From NCBI GenBank assembly GCA_003105035.1, contig PQAL01000038.1, positions 1 to 64,000 of the forward strand: a stretch of 64,000 bases of DNA, in the 5' to 3' direction. Shown piece after piece: positions 17,000-23,747 of the stretch. The position numbers were made by a program, and so were the translations under genes. Numbering within the stretch: position 1 is the first letter of the stretch; each line of letters starts with the position of its first letter. The notes beneath the pieces were generated by a model. The model was not told where the DNA came from. It did no database searches and was given only the letters and a program-made list of their open reading frames with translations. Source of the stretch: Anaerolineales bacterium. Its GTDB lineage: Bacteria; Chloroflexota; Anaerolineae; Anaerolineales; UBA4823.

Positions 17000-17426
17000 T
17001 GTCTCCTCCTTCCGCAGGGCCGGAAATCTCATCCACTATCTCAGCTATTTCTTTCGCCAGTGCCTCAGCTAGTTGCACTCCACCTTCATTTAGCTCAGCA
17101 ATTCCCTGCGGTTTAAATTGCTTATAGCGGCGGTAAACTTCCAGGACGGCGAATTCTGTATGTACCCTACCCCCACTCTCGCGCACCATTTTCGAGGCAC
17201 ATGCCAGCTTGCAGCCATCGATGGTGATGGCAGGACTGTTTTTTACCAAAGTTTGTGCTGCAGGCTCCCCGAGGACAAGCTTGGAGAGCGCCACCAGCTG
17301 GGTGGTCTCCGGTCGCATATCCTCGACGACGACATAAGCAGCTTCGCGGCTGACGGAACCATAAGTCTTGCCGATACCACTGCAAGGCACAATGACTACT
17401 TTTCCATGCAGTCTGCTCTCGCTCAT
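16992..17426 (-). CDS. DGC-domain cysteine protein, short form
   Basis: A 144-residue protein made of one DGC domain. It shares with the following gene the PCSGxG start (Cys15) and TIDGCKLACASK (Cys72, Cys76), plus the region ending in a coil-like ALAKEIAEIVDEI. It lacks the internal Cys seen at residue 45 of the longer protein. DGC proteins are scattered in anaerobes and archaea, often near redox genes. Tandem different-length DGC genes suggest a duplicated or heteromeric partner (inference). It overlaps the H-like gene by 4 bases. Confidence 0.76.
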   Translation of the reverse strand: MSESRLHGKVVIVPCSGIGKTYGSVSREAAYVVVEDMRPETTQLVALSKLVLGEPAAQTLVKNSPAITIDGCKLACASKMVRESGGRVHTEFAVLEVYRRYKQFKPQGIAELNEGGVQLAEALAKEIAEIVDEISGPAEGGDNG

Positions 17427-17875
17427 GCTTTCCCTGCCTCCTGCTCGGCTTCCCGCTTTACCTTCTGATAATAGGCAAGCGGTTCCAATAAACTTTCTAA
17501 AATTGGTTCCTCATCCAGGCTTTCCATCAATACCAGCCAACCCTCGCCGTAAGGATTCTCATTGATGATCTCCGGATGGCTTCCCATCATCGGATTCACC
17601 TGGATCACCTTTCCAGGGATGGGTGCTGGCAGGCTGATGGTTACCTTGATGGTTTCAACCGCGGCCAATTCATCACCGCCCCTCACTACCGAACCCTCCG
17701 GCTTGACTTCGGCAAAGGCAATGTCACCGCTGCGCCGCTGTAGATAATCAGAAATGCCCACCCAGAAGTGATGACCTTCCTGCCTTACCCACAGTCCATC
17801 AGTGCTATATAGGCGGTCTGTCGGAATAGTAAACGTGAATTTATCAACGGTAAAATTATAGCTATCGGGATTCAT
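17423..17875 (-). CDS. Glycine cleavage H-like lipoyl carrier protein
   Basis: A 150-residue protein with a biotinyl/lipoyl domain: VGISDYLQRRSGDIAFAEV, then the lipoylation site ETIK (Lys77) within AAVETIKVTISLPAPIPGKV, and PYGEGWLVLM at the end of the domain. The Lys environment ESVK of GcvH is here ETIK. No glycine cleavage T or P protein is in the window, so a role in glycine cleavage is doubtful; the protein resembles stand-alone lipoate-binding proteins (LbpA) of sulfur metabolism. Dihydrolipoyl dithiols bind trivalent arsenic tightly, which may explain its place in this operon (inference). Confidence 0.83.
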   Translation of the reverse strand: MNPDSYNFTVDKFTFTIPTDRLYSTDGLWVRQEGHHFWVGISDYLQRRSGDIAFAEVKPEGSVVRGGDELAAVETIKVTISLPAPIPGKVIQVNPMMGSHPEIINENPYGEGWLVLMESLDEEPILESLLEPLAYYQKVKREAEQEAGKA

Positions 17876-17898
17876 CAGGCTTTTGATCCTTTCGAGTC

Positions 17899-18258
17899 CT
17901 ACTTGTGACTATTCGTTTTCTCTATGGTCGGATTACATTTCGGGCAGGGGCAATTGTCGACCTTCGCATTAGCTTTTATTGATGTAGCTCCACTCATCTG
18001 ATTAGCATAATCAATCAGTTCGTAGATTTCGGGTTTAATCACGCGGTAGAACACCCGGGTACCATCGCGCCGGTCATCAACCAGCCCCACATCACGCAAT
18101 ACCATCAAGTGCTGAGAGATATATGCCTGCCGGCAGCTAAGCACTGCTTCCAGGTGGCAGACACACTGCTCGCCATCGCGCAGGATATCAAGGATCATCA
18201 TCCGCGATGGATGCATCAATGCTTTAAATATGCTTTCGGTTGGAGTAAGGTTTGGCAT
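17899..18258 (-). CDS. arsR: ArsR/SmtB family transcriptional repressor
   Basis: A 119-residue winged-helix repressor: Cys-Val-Cys motif in EQCVCHLEAV (Cys32, Cys34) at the start of the DNA-binding region, as in As(III)-sensing ArsR, and recognition-helix sequence SCRQAYISQHLMVLR. A C-terminal NCPCPKCNP cluster (Cys103, Cys105, Cys108) may form an extra metalloid site. It would bind the palindrome in its own promoter and be released by arsenite. First gene of the operon; the H-like gene follows after 23 bases. Confidence 0.93.
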   Translation of the reverse strand: MPNLTPTESIFKALMHPSRMMILDILRDGEQCVCHLEAVLSCRQAYISQHLMVLRDVGLVDDRRDGTRVFYRVIKPEIYELIDYANQMSGATSIKANAKVDNCPCPKCNPTIEKTNSHK

Positions 18259-18291
18259 TAAAACGGAAAATCCTTCATCGACCTAAACAGG

Positions 18292-18311
18292 ATATTCAAT
18301 TAATTGAATAT
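18292..18311. promoter_or_regulatory. ArsR operator, perfect 20-bp palindrome
   Basis: ATATTCAATTAATTGAATAT is a perfect palindrome, of the ATTCAA...TTGAAT type bound by ArsR proteins. It begins immediately downstream of the -10 box of the arsR promoter, covering the predicted transcription start, where a bound repressor would block RNA polymerase. Confidence 0.85.
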
Positions 18312-18340
18312 ATTATAGTGCCATCCGGCACCTCTTTCAA
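18312..18340 (-). promoter_or_regulatory. Promoter of the arsR operon
   Basis: On the minus strand TTGAAA (18340-18335) is followed after exactly 17 bases by TATAAT (18317-18312), a near-perfect housekeeping promoter. The palindromic operator begins at the next base. Confidence 0.88.
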
Positions 18341-18394
18341 GGCAGCGCATCACTTGAATGGCATGACAACCATCCTGATGGTAGAATTGTGCCC

Positions 18395-19045
18395 ATGCAT
18401 TTTCCAAGAGCTATATTGTGGGATATGGATGGTGTGCTGGCCGACACCAGCGAGTTGCATTTTCAAAGCTGGAAACCTGTTTTAGTTGCGCAAGGCATCC
18501 ACTTCGATCGGGAAAGATTTCACCTGATCTATGGATTGAAAAATGAAGACATGCTGCCGTTATTGGCAGGTAGACCACTGGAAGCAGCCTGGATGGATCG
18601 AGTGGCGGAGCAAAAAGAGCAGGCTTTCAGGCAAGCTATGCCTGGGCATCTGAATCCACTTCCCGGTGTGCGTAAATGGCTGCAACAATTCAATGCCTGG
18701 GGCTACCGGCAGGCAGTGGCGTCTTCAGCTCCGGCTGAAAATGTGGAATTAGTAGTGGACGTGTTGAAGATTCGGAAGTATTTCAGTGCCTTGGTCACAC
18801 CAGGTAACCTGCCAGGTAAACCCGACCCAACTGTGTTCCTATTGGCAGCTAGCCAGTTGTGCGTCACTCCCCAGGATTGTATTGTGATCGAAGATTCCCT
18901 CGCCGGGATCGAAGCTGCCAGTAAAGCTGGAATGCATATCATTGCCGTGGCAACCACGAATCCGCCCGAGGTTCTCACCCAGGCGGATATTGTGGTGGAA
19001 ACCTTAGATCGATTAATTGTCGAGCAGGTTGAAACCCTGTTCTAA
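18395..19045 (+). CDS. HAD-superfamily phosphatase / beta-phosphoglucomutase-like
   Basis: A 216-residue HAD hydrolase. Motif I is WDMDGVLADT, motif II near AVASSAP, motif III Lys in GKPDPTVF, and motif IV IEDSLAGIEAA. The DMDGV plus cap arrangement is like beta-phosphoglucomutases and sugar-phosphate phosphatases; the substrate is not known. The ATG at 18395 stands 7 bases after TAGAAT (18382-18387), a possible leaderless start. It diverges from arsR, but its start is 84 bases from the operator. Confidence 0.85.
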   Translation: MHFPRAILWDMDGVLADTSELHFQSWKPVLVAQGIHFDRERFHLIYGLKNEDMLPLLAGRPLEAAWMDRVAEQKEQAFRQAMPGHLNPLPGVRKWLQQFNAWGYRQAVASSAPAENVELVVDVLKIRKYFSALVTPGNLPGKPDPTVFLLAASQLCVTPQDCIVIEDSLAGIEAASKAGMHIIAVATTNPPEVLTQADIVVETLDRLIVEQVETLF

Positions 19046-19061
19046 GCCGCCTACCAAAGTG

Positions 19062-20177
19062 TCAATCACCAAAGCAGATGCCCATATCCCGGGCAGTATG
19101 GATGATATCCCCGTTCAACGGGACGGTCTTCATGCGTTTCGTGGCGGCTTCCAGGGGGACGTATTTGACGGTGGGCGGGTCTAGTGCCACCATAATGCCG
19201 CGTTGGCCTTCGGCAATAGCCCGCACTGCCGCTGCCCCGAAGCGTTGGGCAATCAGTCGGTCGAAACGCGTGGGCGAGCCACCCCGCAGCAGATGCCCCA
19301 ACACCACCAGCCGGGTTTCTTTCCCGGTCAGTGCTTGCAACTCATCTGCCACCTTCTCGCCAACCCCTCCCAGGCGTTCAGCCCGTCCGGATTCACGGCT
19401 GATCACCGAAATTGTGCCACCTTTCGGCTTGGCTCCTTCGGCCACCACGATGATAGAGAACAGACTGCCGCTCTTTTCACGATCGCGAATCTTGTGAGCC
19501 ACCTTCTCCAGGTCAAAGGGGATCTCAGGAATCAAGATCACGTCGGCTGAGCCAGCCAGTCCGCTCTCCAGGGCAATCCAACCGGCATAGCGGCCCATCA
19601 CTTCCATCACAATGATACGGTTATGCGAGGCAGCCGTGGTGTGCAGGCGATCGAGGCAGTCTACGGTAAAGGCACAGGCAGTATCGAAACCAAAGGTGAT
19701 CACGGTTTTGTCCAGGTCGTTGTCGATCGTCTTTGGCACCCCTATCACCCACATGCCTTTCTTCGACAACTCATTGGCGATGGACATCGAGCCATCCCCA
19801 CCCACCGAGATCAGGGCATCGATCTGGTGTAGCCTGAAGGCCCGGATGAGCTCATCAGACCGGTCGATTTCCGTAACCACGCCATCCGGCCCGCTGATGG
19901 GATACTTTAGAGGATTTCCCCGGTTGGTGGTGCCGATGATCGTGCCACCCAGGTGGGTGATGCCCCGCACACGCTCGCGGGTCAGGCGGATCAAGCCACC
20001 TTCAACGTACTGCTCGGGCATCAGCAGGCCATTGTAACCATCTCGGATACCAACCACCTCCCAGCCGCGGTTGATCGCCGATAACACAGCCGCCCGGATG
20101 ACCGCGTTCAAGCCAGGGGCGTCACCGCCTCCCGTAGATAAGGCGATACGTTTGATGTTCACAGGTGTCGGTGCCAT
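19062..20177 (-). CDS. pfkA: 6-phosphofructokinase (mixed-substrate subgroup)
   Basis: Phosphorylates fructose 6-phosphate in glycolysis; 371 residues. Signatures: GGGDAPGLNAVI, GTTNRGNP, VGGDGS and PKTIDND. Using the E. coli reference positions, Gly in GGDGS marks ATP use, but Lys in PKTIDND is usual for PPi enzymes; this Gly/Lys pair is typical of the group III mixed-substrate lineage, most members of which use ATP. The ATG at 20177 is preferred over GTG 20180; GAGGAGG precedes. It converges on the HAD gene without overlap. Confidence 0.92.
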   Translation of the reverse strand: MAPTPVNIKRIALSTGGGDAPGLNAVIRAAVLSAINRGWEVVGIRDGYNGLLMPEQYVEGGLIRLTRERVRGITHLGGTIIGTTNRGNPLKYPISGPDGVVTEIDRSDELIRAFRLHQIDALISVGGDGSMSIANELSKKGMWVIGVPKTIDNDLDKTVITFGFDTACAFTVDCLDRLHTTAASHNRIIVMEVMGRYAGWIALESGLAGSADVILIPEIPFDLEKVAHKIRDREKSGSLFSIIVVAEGAKPKGGTISVISRESGRAERLGGVGEKVADELQALTGKETRLVVLGHLLRGGSPTRFDRLIAQRFGAAAVRAIAEGQRGIMVALDPPTVKYVPLEAATKRMKTVPLNGDIIHTARDMGICFGD

Positions 20178-20279
20178 CACGCCTCCTCAATTTTTCGAGC
20201 TAAATTGAAGCAAAGTATTACAATACGTGATTTTACACCCTGATTCGGCTTTATGAAGCAGCAGTCATCCAATTACCCA

Positions 20280-20978
20280 TCACCCAATCAGCCTGGCAAG
20301 CAAAAATGCTGCCCCAGCGGCTACTCCGCCTACCATGACGGTTTGTAAGCCAGACCTGAGAGGCCGGGTACCTGTAAAGCGGCCCTTGATATATCCAAAC
20401 AGGAACAAGGCAATCAAGGTAACCACAACCGAAACAATCAGGGCAGTGGATAAATTGGGAATCAAAATATAAGGCGTTAGCGGTATAAAACCACCCACGA
20501 TGTATGACAGGCCGATGGTTAGGGCACTTCTGCGCGCCCGTAGAGGGTCAGGTACTTCCAGGCCTAGCTCAAAACGCATCATGAAATCCAGCCACTGGGT
20601 CCGGTCAGCACTCATCGCGTCCAGGATGGGCTGGATGTGCACATCCTGCATGCCATAGCCGCGGAAGACATCGGCAACTTCCTGCTTTTCGCGTTCCGGC
20701 AGGTGGTCGATTTCCCAATTCTCGCGCTGCTGCTCAGTATAGTAGTGCTCAGCGTCGGTCTTGGCAGCCAGGTAGCCACCCAATCCCATGGCGATCGAGC
20801 CTGCGGCGATCTCTGCCAGGCCAGCCAGGACGACGATCTTGGTCTGTGCTCCCGGCACACCAGAAATTCCTGCCGCCAGGGCAAATGGCACGGTGAGGCC
20901 ATCAGACATGCCAATGACGATATCACGCACGGTTTCATTGGCTCGAAAATGGCGTTCGACATGAGTTTCAGCTGTCAT
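20280..20978 (-). CDS. VIT1/CCC1-family metal transporter
   Basis: A 232-residue membrane protein of the VIT1/CCC1 family, which moves iron or manganese ions. N-terminal DIVIGMSDGLTVPFALAAG and the first helix AEIAAGSIAMGLGGYLAAKTDAEHYYTE are typical. A cytoplasmic helical region (metal-binding in plant VIT1) follows, then more membrane helices. A second, less similar family member is encoded at 35708-36466. AGGAGGGA precedes the ATG. Metal specificity is not visible in the sequence. Confidence 0.88.
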   Translation of the reverse strand: MTAETHVERHFRANETVRDIVIGMSDGLTVPFALAAGISGVPGAQTKIVVLAGLAEIAAGSIAMGLGGYLAAKTDAEHYYTEQQRENWEIDHLPEREKQEVADVFRGYGMQDVHIQPILDAMSADRTQWLDFMMRFELGLEVPDPLRARRSALTIGLSYIVGGFIPLTPYILIPNLSTALIVSVVVTLIALFLFGYIKGRFTGTRPLRSGLQTVMVGGVAAGAAFLLARLIG

Positions 20979-21250
20979 TTCTTTCCCTCCTGACCTTTAC
21001 AAGACGCGGGAATTTCCTAAGGTCTCTGTTTTCCCCCGGTTTCTTCTCGCCCAACCTTTGAGCATAGAGAATAATTGAAAGCAATCATTCCAACAAGTCC
21101 CCGCCACTACCAATTGAATCTACAATTACACCCCGGTTAACCATACCACCAATGAGGTTTGTTCTGCCGTGGAAACCTTTAATATCTGATGAGCGTCTAT
21201 AATTAGCTGTCCGGATTTCGATCTCTACTTTTTCCTTCATGGAGTATCTC

Positions 21251-21955
21251 ATGAGAGTAAAGCTATTCCTTTCGTTGCTCAGCTTTGTGTTTTTAATGGC
21301 AGGCTGTAAAAATGCATCACCAAGCATTGCTCCAACCAACGTGCCTGCCAACACCCCAACCCTGGAGTTTTCCTTACCCATTCCAGCCACCCTCGTCAAC
21401 CCTACCGCATCAAAAACCCCGTCTGTGGAGAAGCTTACCCTGACTCCCGTCTCCGACCAGCAAAACGTGTTGGATTTGGCATTCGAGGTCATTAATGTGA
21501 TTAAAGCGGATGATTCGGTTGCATTGTCTCAATACGTCCACCCGCAGATGGGTCTGCGTTTCTCGCCCTATTCTTACGTCAAAGATTCCGACCAGGTATT
21601 TACTACTCAGCAAGTGGCAGGTCTGCTGGATGACAGCACAGTGTATCTGTGGGGAAATTATGATGGCTCCGGTGAACCGATTAACCTGACTTTTGCCGAC
21701 TATTATGCCAAGTTTATCTATGATGTAGACTTCGCAGACGCCCCTCAACTATCCCTTAACCACCGCCTGAGCACGGGCAATTCGATTGACAATAGCCAGG
21801 AGTACTACCCCGGCTCTATGATCGTTGAGTTCTATTTCCCTGGTTTCGATCCCCAGTATGGCGGCATGGACTGGCGCAGCCTGCGCTTAGTATTCATGCA
21901 GGATGACGGCACCTGGTACCTTGCTGGCCTCATCCACGACCAGTGGACCACATGA
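21251..21955 (+). CDS. Predicted lipoprotein, unknown function
   Basis: Family not recognised. A 234-residue exported protein with lipobox LMAGC (Cys19) and a Thr/Pro/Ala-rich linker, then a folded domain of about 160 residues (QNVLDLAFEVINVIKADD to YLAGLIHDQWTT). The ATG at 21251 is chosen because GGAG lies before it; an ATG at 21239 would extend the signal. The region upstream (20979-21250) holds no other gene. Such small surface lipoproteins are common near the cell envelope genes of this phylum. Confidence 0.7.
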   Translation: MRVKLFLSLLSFVFLMAGCKNASPSIAPTNVPANTPTLEFSLPIPATLVNPTASKTPSVEKLTLTPVSDQQNVLDLAFEVINVIKADDSVALSQYVHPQMGLRFSPYSYVKDSDQVFTTQQVAGLLDDSTVYLWGNYDGSGEPINLTFADYYAKFIYDVDFADAPQLSLNHRLSTGNSIDNSQEYYPGSMIVEFYFPGFDPQYGGMDWRSLRLVFMQDDGTWYLAGLIHDQWTT

Positions 21956-22015
21956 CACAGTATCGGCACACATAGAGTGGTTTTCTCGGATAACATTCTG
22001 GTTTACAATTAAGCC

Positions 22016-22774
22016 ATGTTCACCCATGCCATCACCCGCTTGCCCGGGGGTAATTTCTCCGACGGGATCACCACCTCCAACCTGGGTCAACCAAGCTATC
22101 CACTCATCCTCGAACAACATCGGGCTTACCGCCAGGCCTTGCTCAGCCTGGGCCTGGATGTGATCGTCCTGCCAGCCGAACCGGATTACCCGGATGCCTA
22201 TTTCGTCGAAGACCCAGCCATCGTCACCCCCAATATCGCCGTGGTCACCTACCCAGGTGCATCTCCCAGGCAAGGTGAGCAGGTCAGCCTGGAACCCTTT
22301 TTGCAGTATTATCGTACCATCTTCCACATCCAGCCCCCCGGCACAGTCGAGGGCGGGGATGTGCTGATGGTGGGCAATCATTTCTTCATTGGCTTATCCG
22401 AGCGGACCAATGCAGAGGGTGCTGAGCAGCTCATGGCATTCCTGCGGAATGCGGGGCACACTGCAGAAACAATCGCTGTGTCAGCCGGTTTGCACCTGAA
22501 ATCCAGCGTCAATCATTTAGGCGAAGGCGTATTGCTAATTACCAGGGAACTTTTTGATATCCCGGCTTTTGCAAGCTACCATAAAATCCTGGTGGATGAC
22601 AGCGAAGCCTATGCCGCCAACACCTTGTGGGTGAATGGTAGCCTGCTTGTGCCGAGCGGCTTTCCCAAAACCAGGGTAAAGCTCGCTGCGCTCGATATGC
22701 CCATCATTGATTTGGATGTCAGTGAAGTGCAGAAGATGGATGGCGGCCTGACTTGCATGTCCCTGAGGTTCTAA
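22016..22774 (+). CDS. Dimethylarginine dimethylaminohydrolase-like enzyme
   Basis: A 252-residue member of the amidinotransferase/DDAH superfamily, which hydrolyses guanidino groups to ureido groups. Catalytic elements: PDAYFVEDPAIV with the conserved Glu-Asp pair, EGGDVLMVG, LHLKSSVNHLG with the catalytic His, and C-terminal nucleophile Cys247 in GGLTCMSLRF. DDAH makes citrulline and dimethylamine from methylated arginine, but relatives have other substrates. TACAAT (22004-22009) ends 6 bases before the ATG, the best leaderless-type start in the window. The methyltransferase downstream may be cotranscribed. Confidence 0.83.
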   Translation: MFTHAITRLPGGNFSDGITTSNLGQPSYPLILEQHRAYRQALLSLGLDVIVLPAEPDYPDAYFVEDPAIVTPNIAVVTYPGASPRQGEQVSLEPFLQYYRTIFHIQPPGTVEGGDVLMVGNHFFIGLSERTNAEGAEQLMAFLRNAGHTAETIAVSAGLHLKSSVNHLGEGVLLITRELFDIPAFASYHKILVDDSEAYAANTLWVNGSLLVPSGFPKTRVKLAALDMPIIDLDVSEVQKMDGGLTCMSLRF

Positions 22775-22781
22775 TAAGATC

Positions 22782-23573
22782 ATGGGTCTCAATTGGATCG
22801 ATTCCAACCAGCTTTCTTTCAATACCTTGCTCTTGCTCGAACGGGTGCAGCTGAGCTGGTTCCCCGGATGGGTGCCTGAAGCTAAGATGGCGATTACCCT
22901 GCGCGCCAACCCGCATATTGAGTGGTACCTGCGGCATAAGTGCCCCGAGCTGAACCCCTGGGTGGACCAGCTATTATCAGCAAATCCACCTACCTTCTCT
23001 CCGTCTGCTGAACAAATCAGGGCAGCAGAGATCGCCGTCATGAACACCATCAACGACCTGATGGTGTATGTGGTCGACCCTAAGCTCTACGATGCCCGGC
23101 CCTTCATGGCCTGGGATGAGAACGAGCTGCTCATGCTGACGGAGTTCTCAGGCAAGATTGTCATCGATGTTGGTTCTGGCACAGGTAAGCTGGCGTTGAT
23201 CGCCGCCAGTAAAGCCCAGGTGGTCTTTGCCGTGGAGCCGGTGAGCAACCTGCGTCGATATATAAAGGATAAAGCCCGGGCTCATAATATCTCGAACATT
23301 TTCACGGTGGATGGCTTGATCACCGATATACCCTTTCCGGACGGTTTCACCGATATCACCATGGGGGGCCACGTTTTTGGCGAGACACCTGAATTGGAAT
23401 ATGCCGAGTTGAAACGGGTGACCAGGCCAGGTGGGATGGTCATCCTGTGCCCGGGCACCTCTATGAATGAGACCCAGGCACATGAATTTCTCCTAGAGGA
23501 AGGCTTTGCCTGGTCAGTCTTCGAAGAGCCGCAGGATGGGCCTATGCGGAAGTATTGGAAAGTTTTACCCTGA
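22782..23573 (+). CDS. SAM-dependent methyltransferase
   Basis: A 263-residue class I methyltransferase: motif I VIDVGSGTGKLAL near residue 127, acidic loop VEPVSN, and PGGMVILCPG in the post-motif region. An N-terminal 100 residues of unknown fold (RVQLSWFPGWVPEAK) precedes the domain. The substrate is unknown. It starts 8 bases after the DDAH-like gene, so the two are probably one transcript. Confidence 0.82.
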   Translation: MGLNWIDSNQLSFNTLLLLERVQLSWFPGWVPEAKMAITLRANPHIEWYLRHKCPELNPWVDQLLSANPPTFSPSAEQIRAAEIAVMNTINDLMVYVVDPKLYDARPFMAWDENELLMLTEFSGKIVIDVGSGTGKLALIAASKAQVVFAVEPVSNLRRYIKDKARAHNISNIFTVDGLITDIPFPDGFTDITMGGHVFGETPELEYAELKRVTRPGGMVILCPGTSMNETQAHEFLLEEGFAWSVFEEPQDGPMRKYWKVLP

Positions 23574-23696
23574 CCTGACGTCGGGGAAGGGGAACTTCTC
23601 AGTCACTAAAACAACGATTTGGAAAAGTCAATCGTGTATGGGGCGTTTTTTTTCAAGGTACCCCATTTTATGGAGATCAGAATTATTATGAACAAA

Positions 23697-23726
23697 ACCT
23701 ACCTGCACTAGAGTATGCAGGTAGGT
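23697..23726. terminator. Bidirectional hairpin terminator
   Basis: ACCTACCTGCA at 23697-23707 pairs perfectly with TGCAGGTAGGT at 23716-23726 (11 bp, 8-base loop). On the plus strand it is followed by ATTTTG; on the minus strand by TTTGTT. It lies between the converging methyltransferase and mttB genes and can end transcripts in both directions. Confidence 0.72.
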
Positions 23727-23747
23727 ATTTTGAACAGCTGAATCTGC

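Noticed and set aside
21085-21492. Minus-strand frame overlapping the lipoprotein start
   Set aside because: Overlaps a lipoprotein with a clear signal peptide and ribosome-binding site; no domain in the minus frame.
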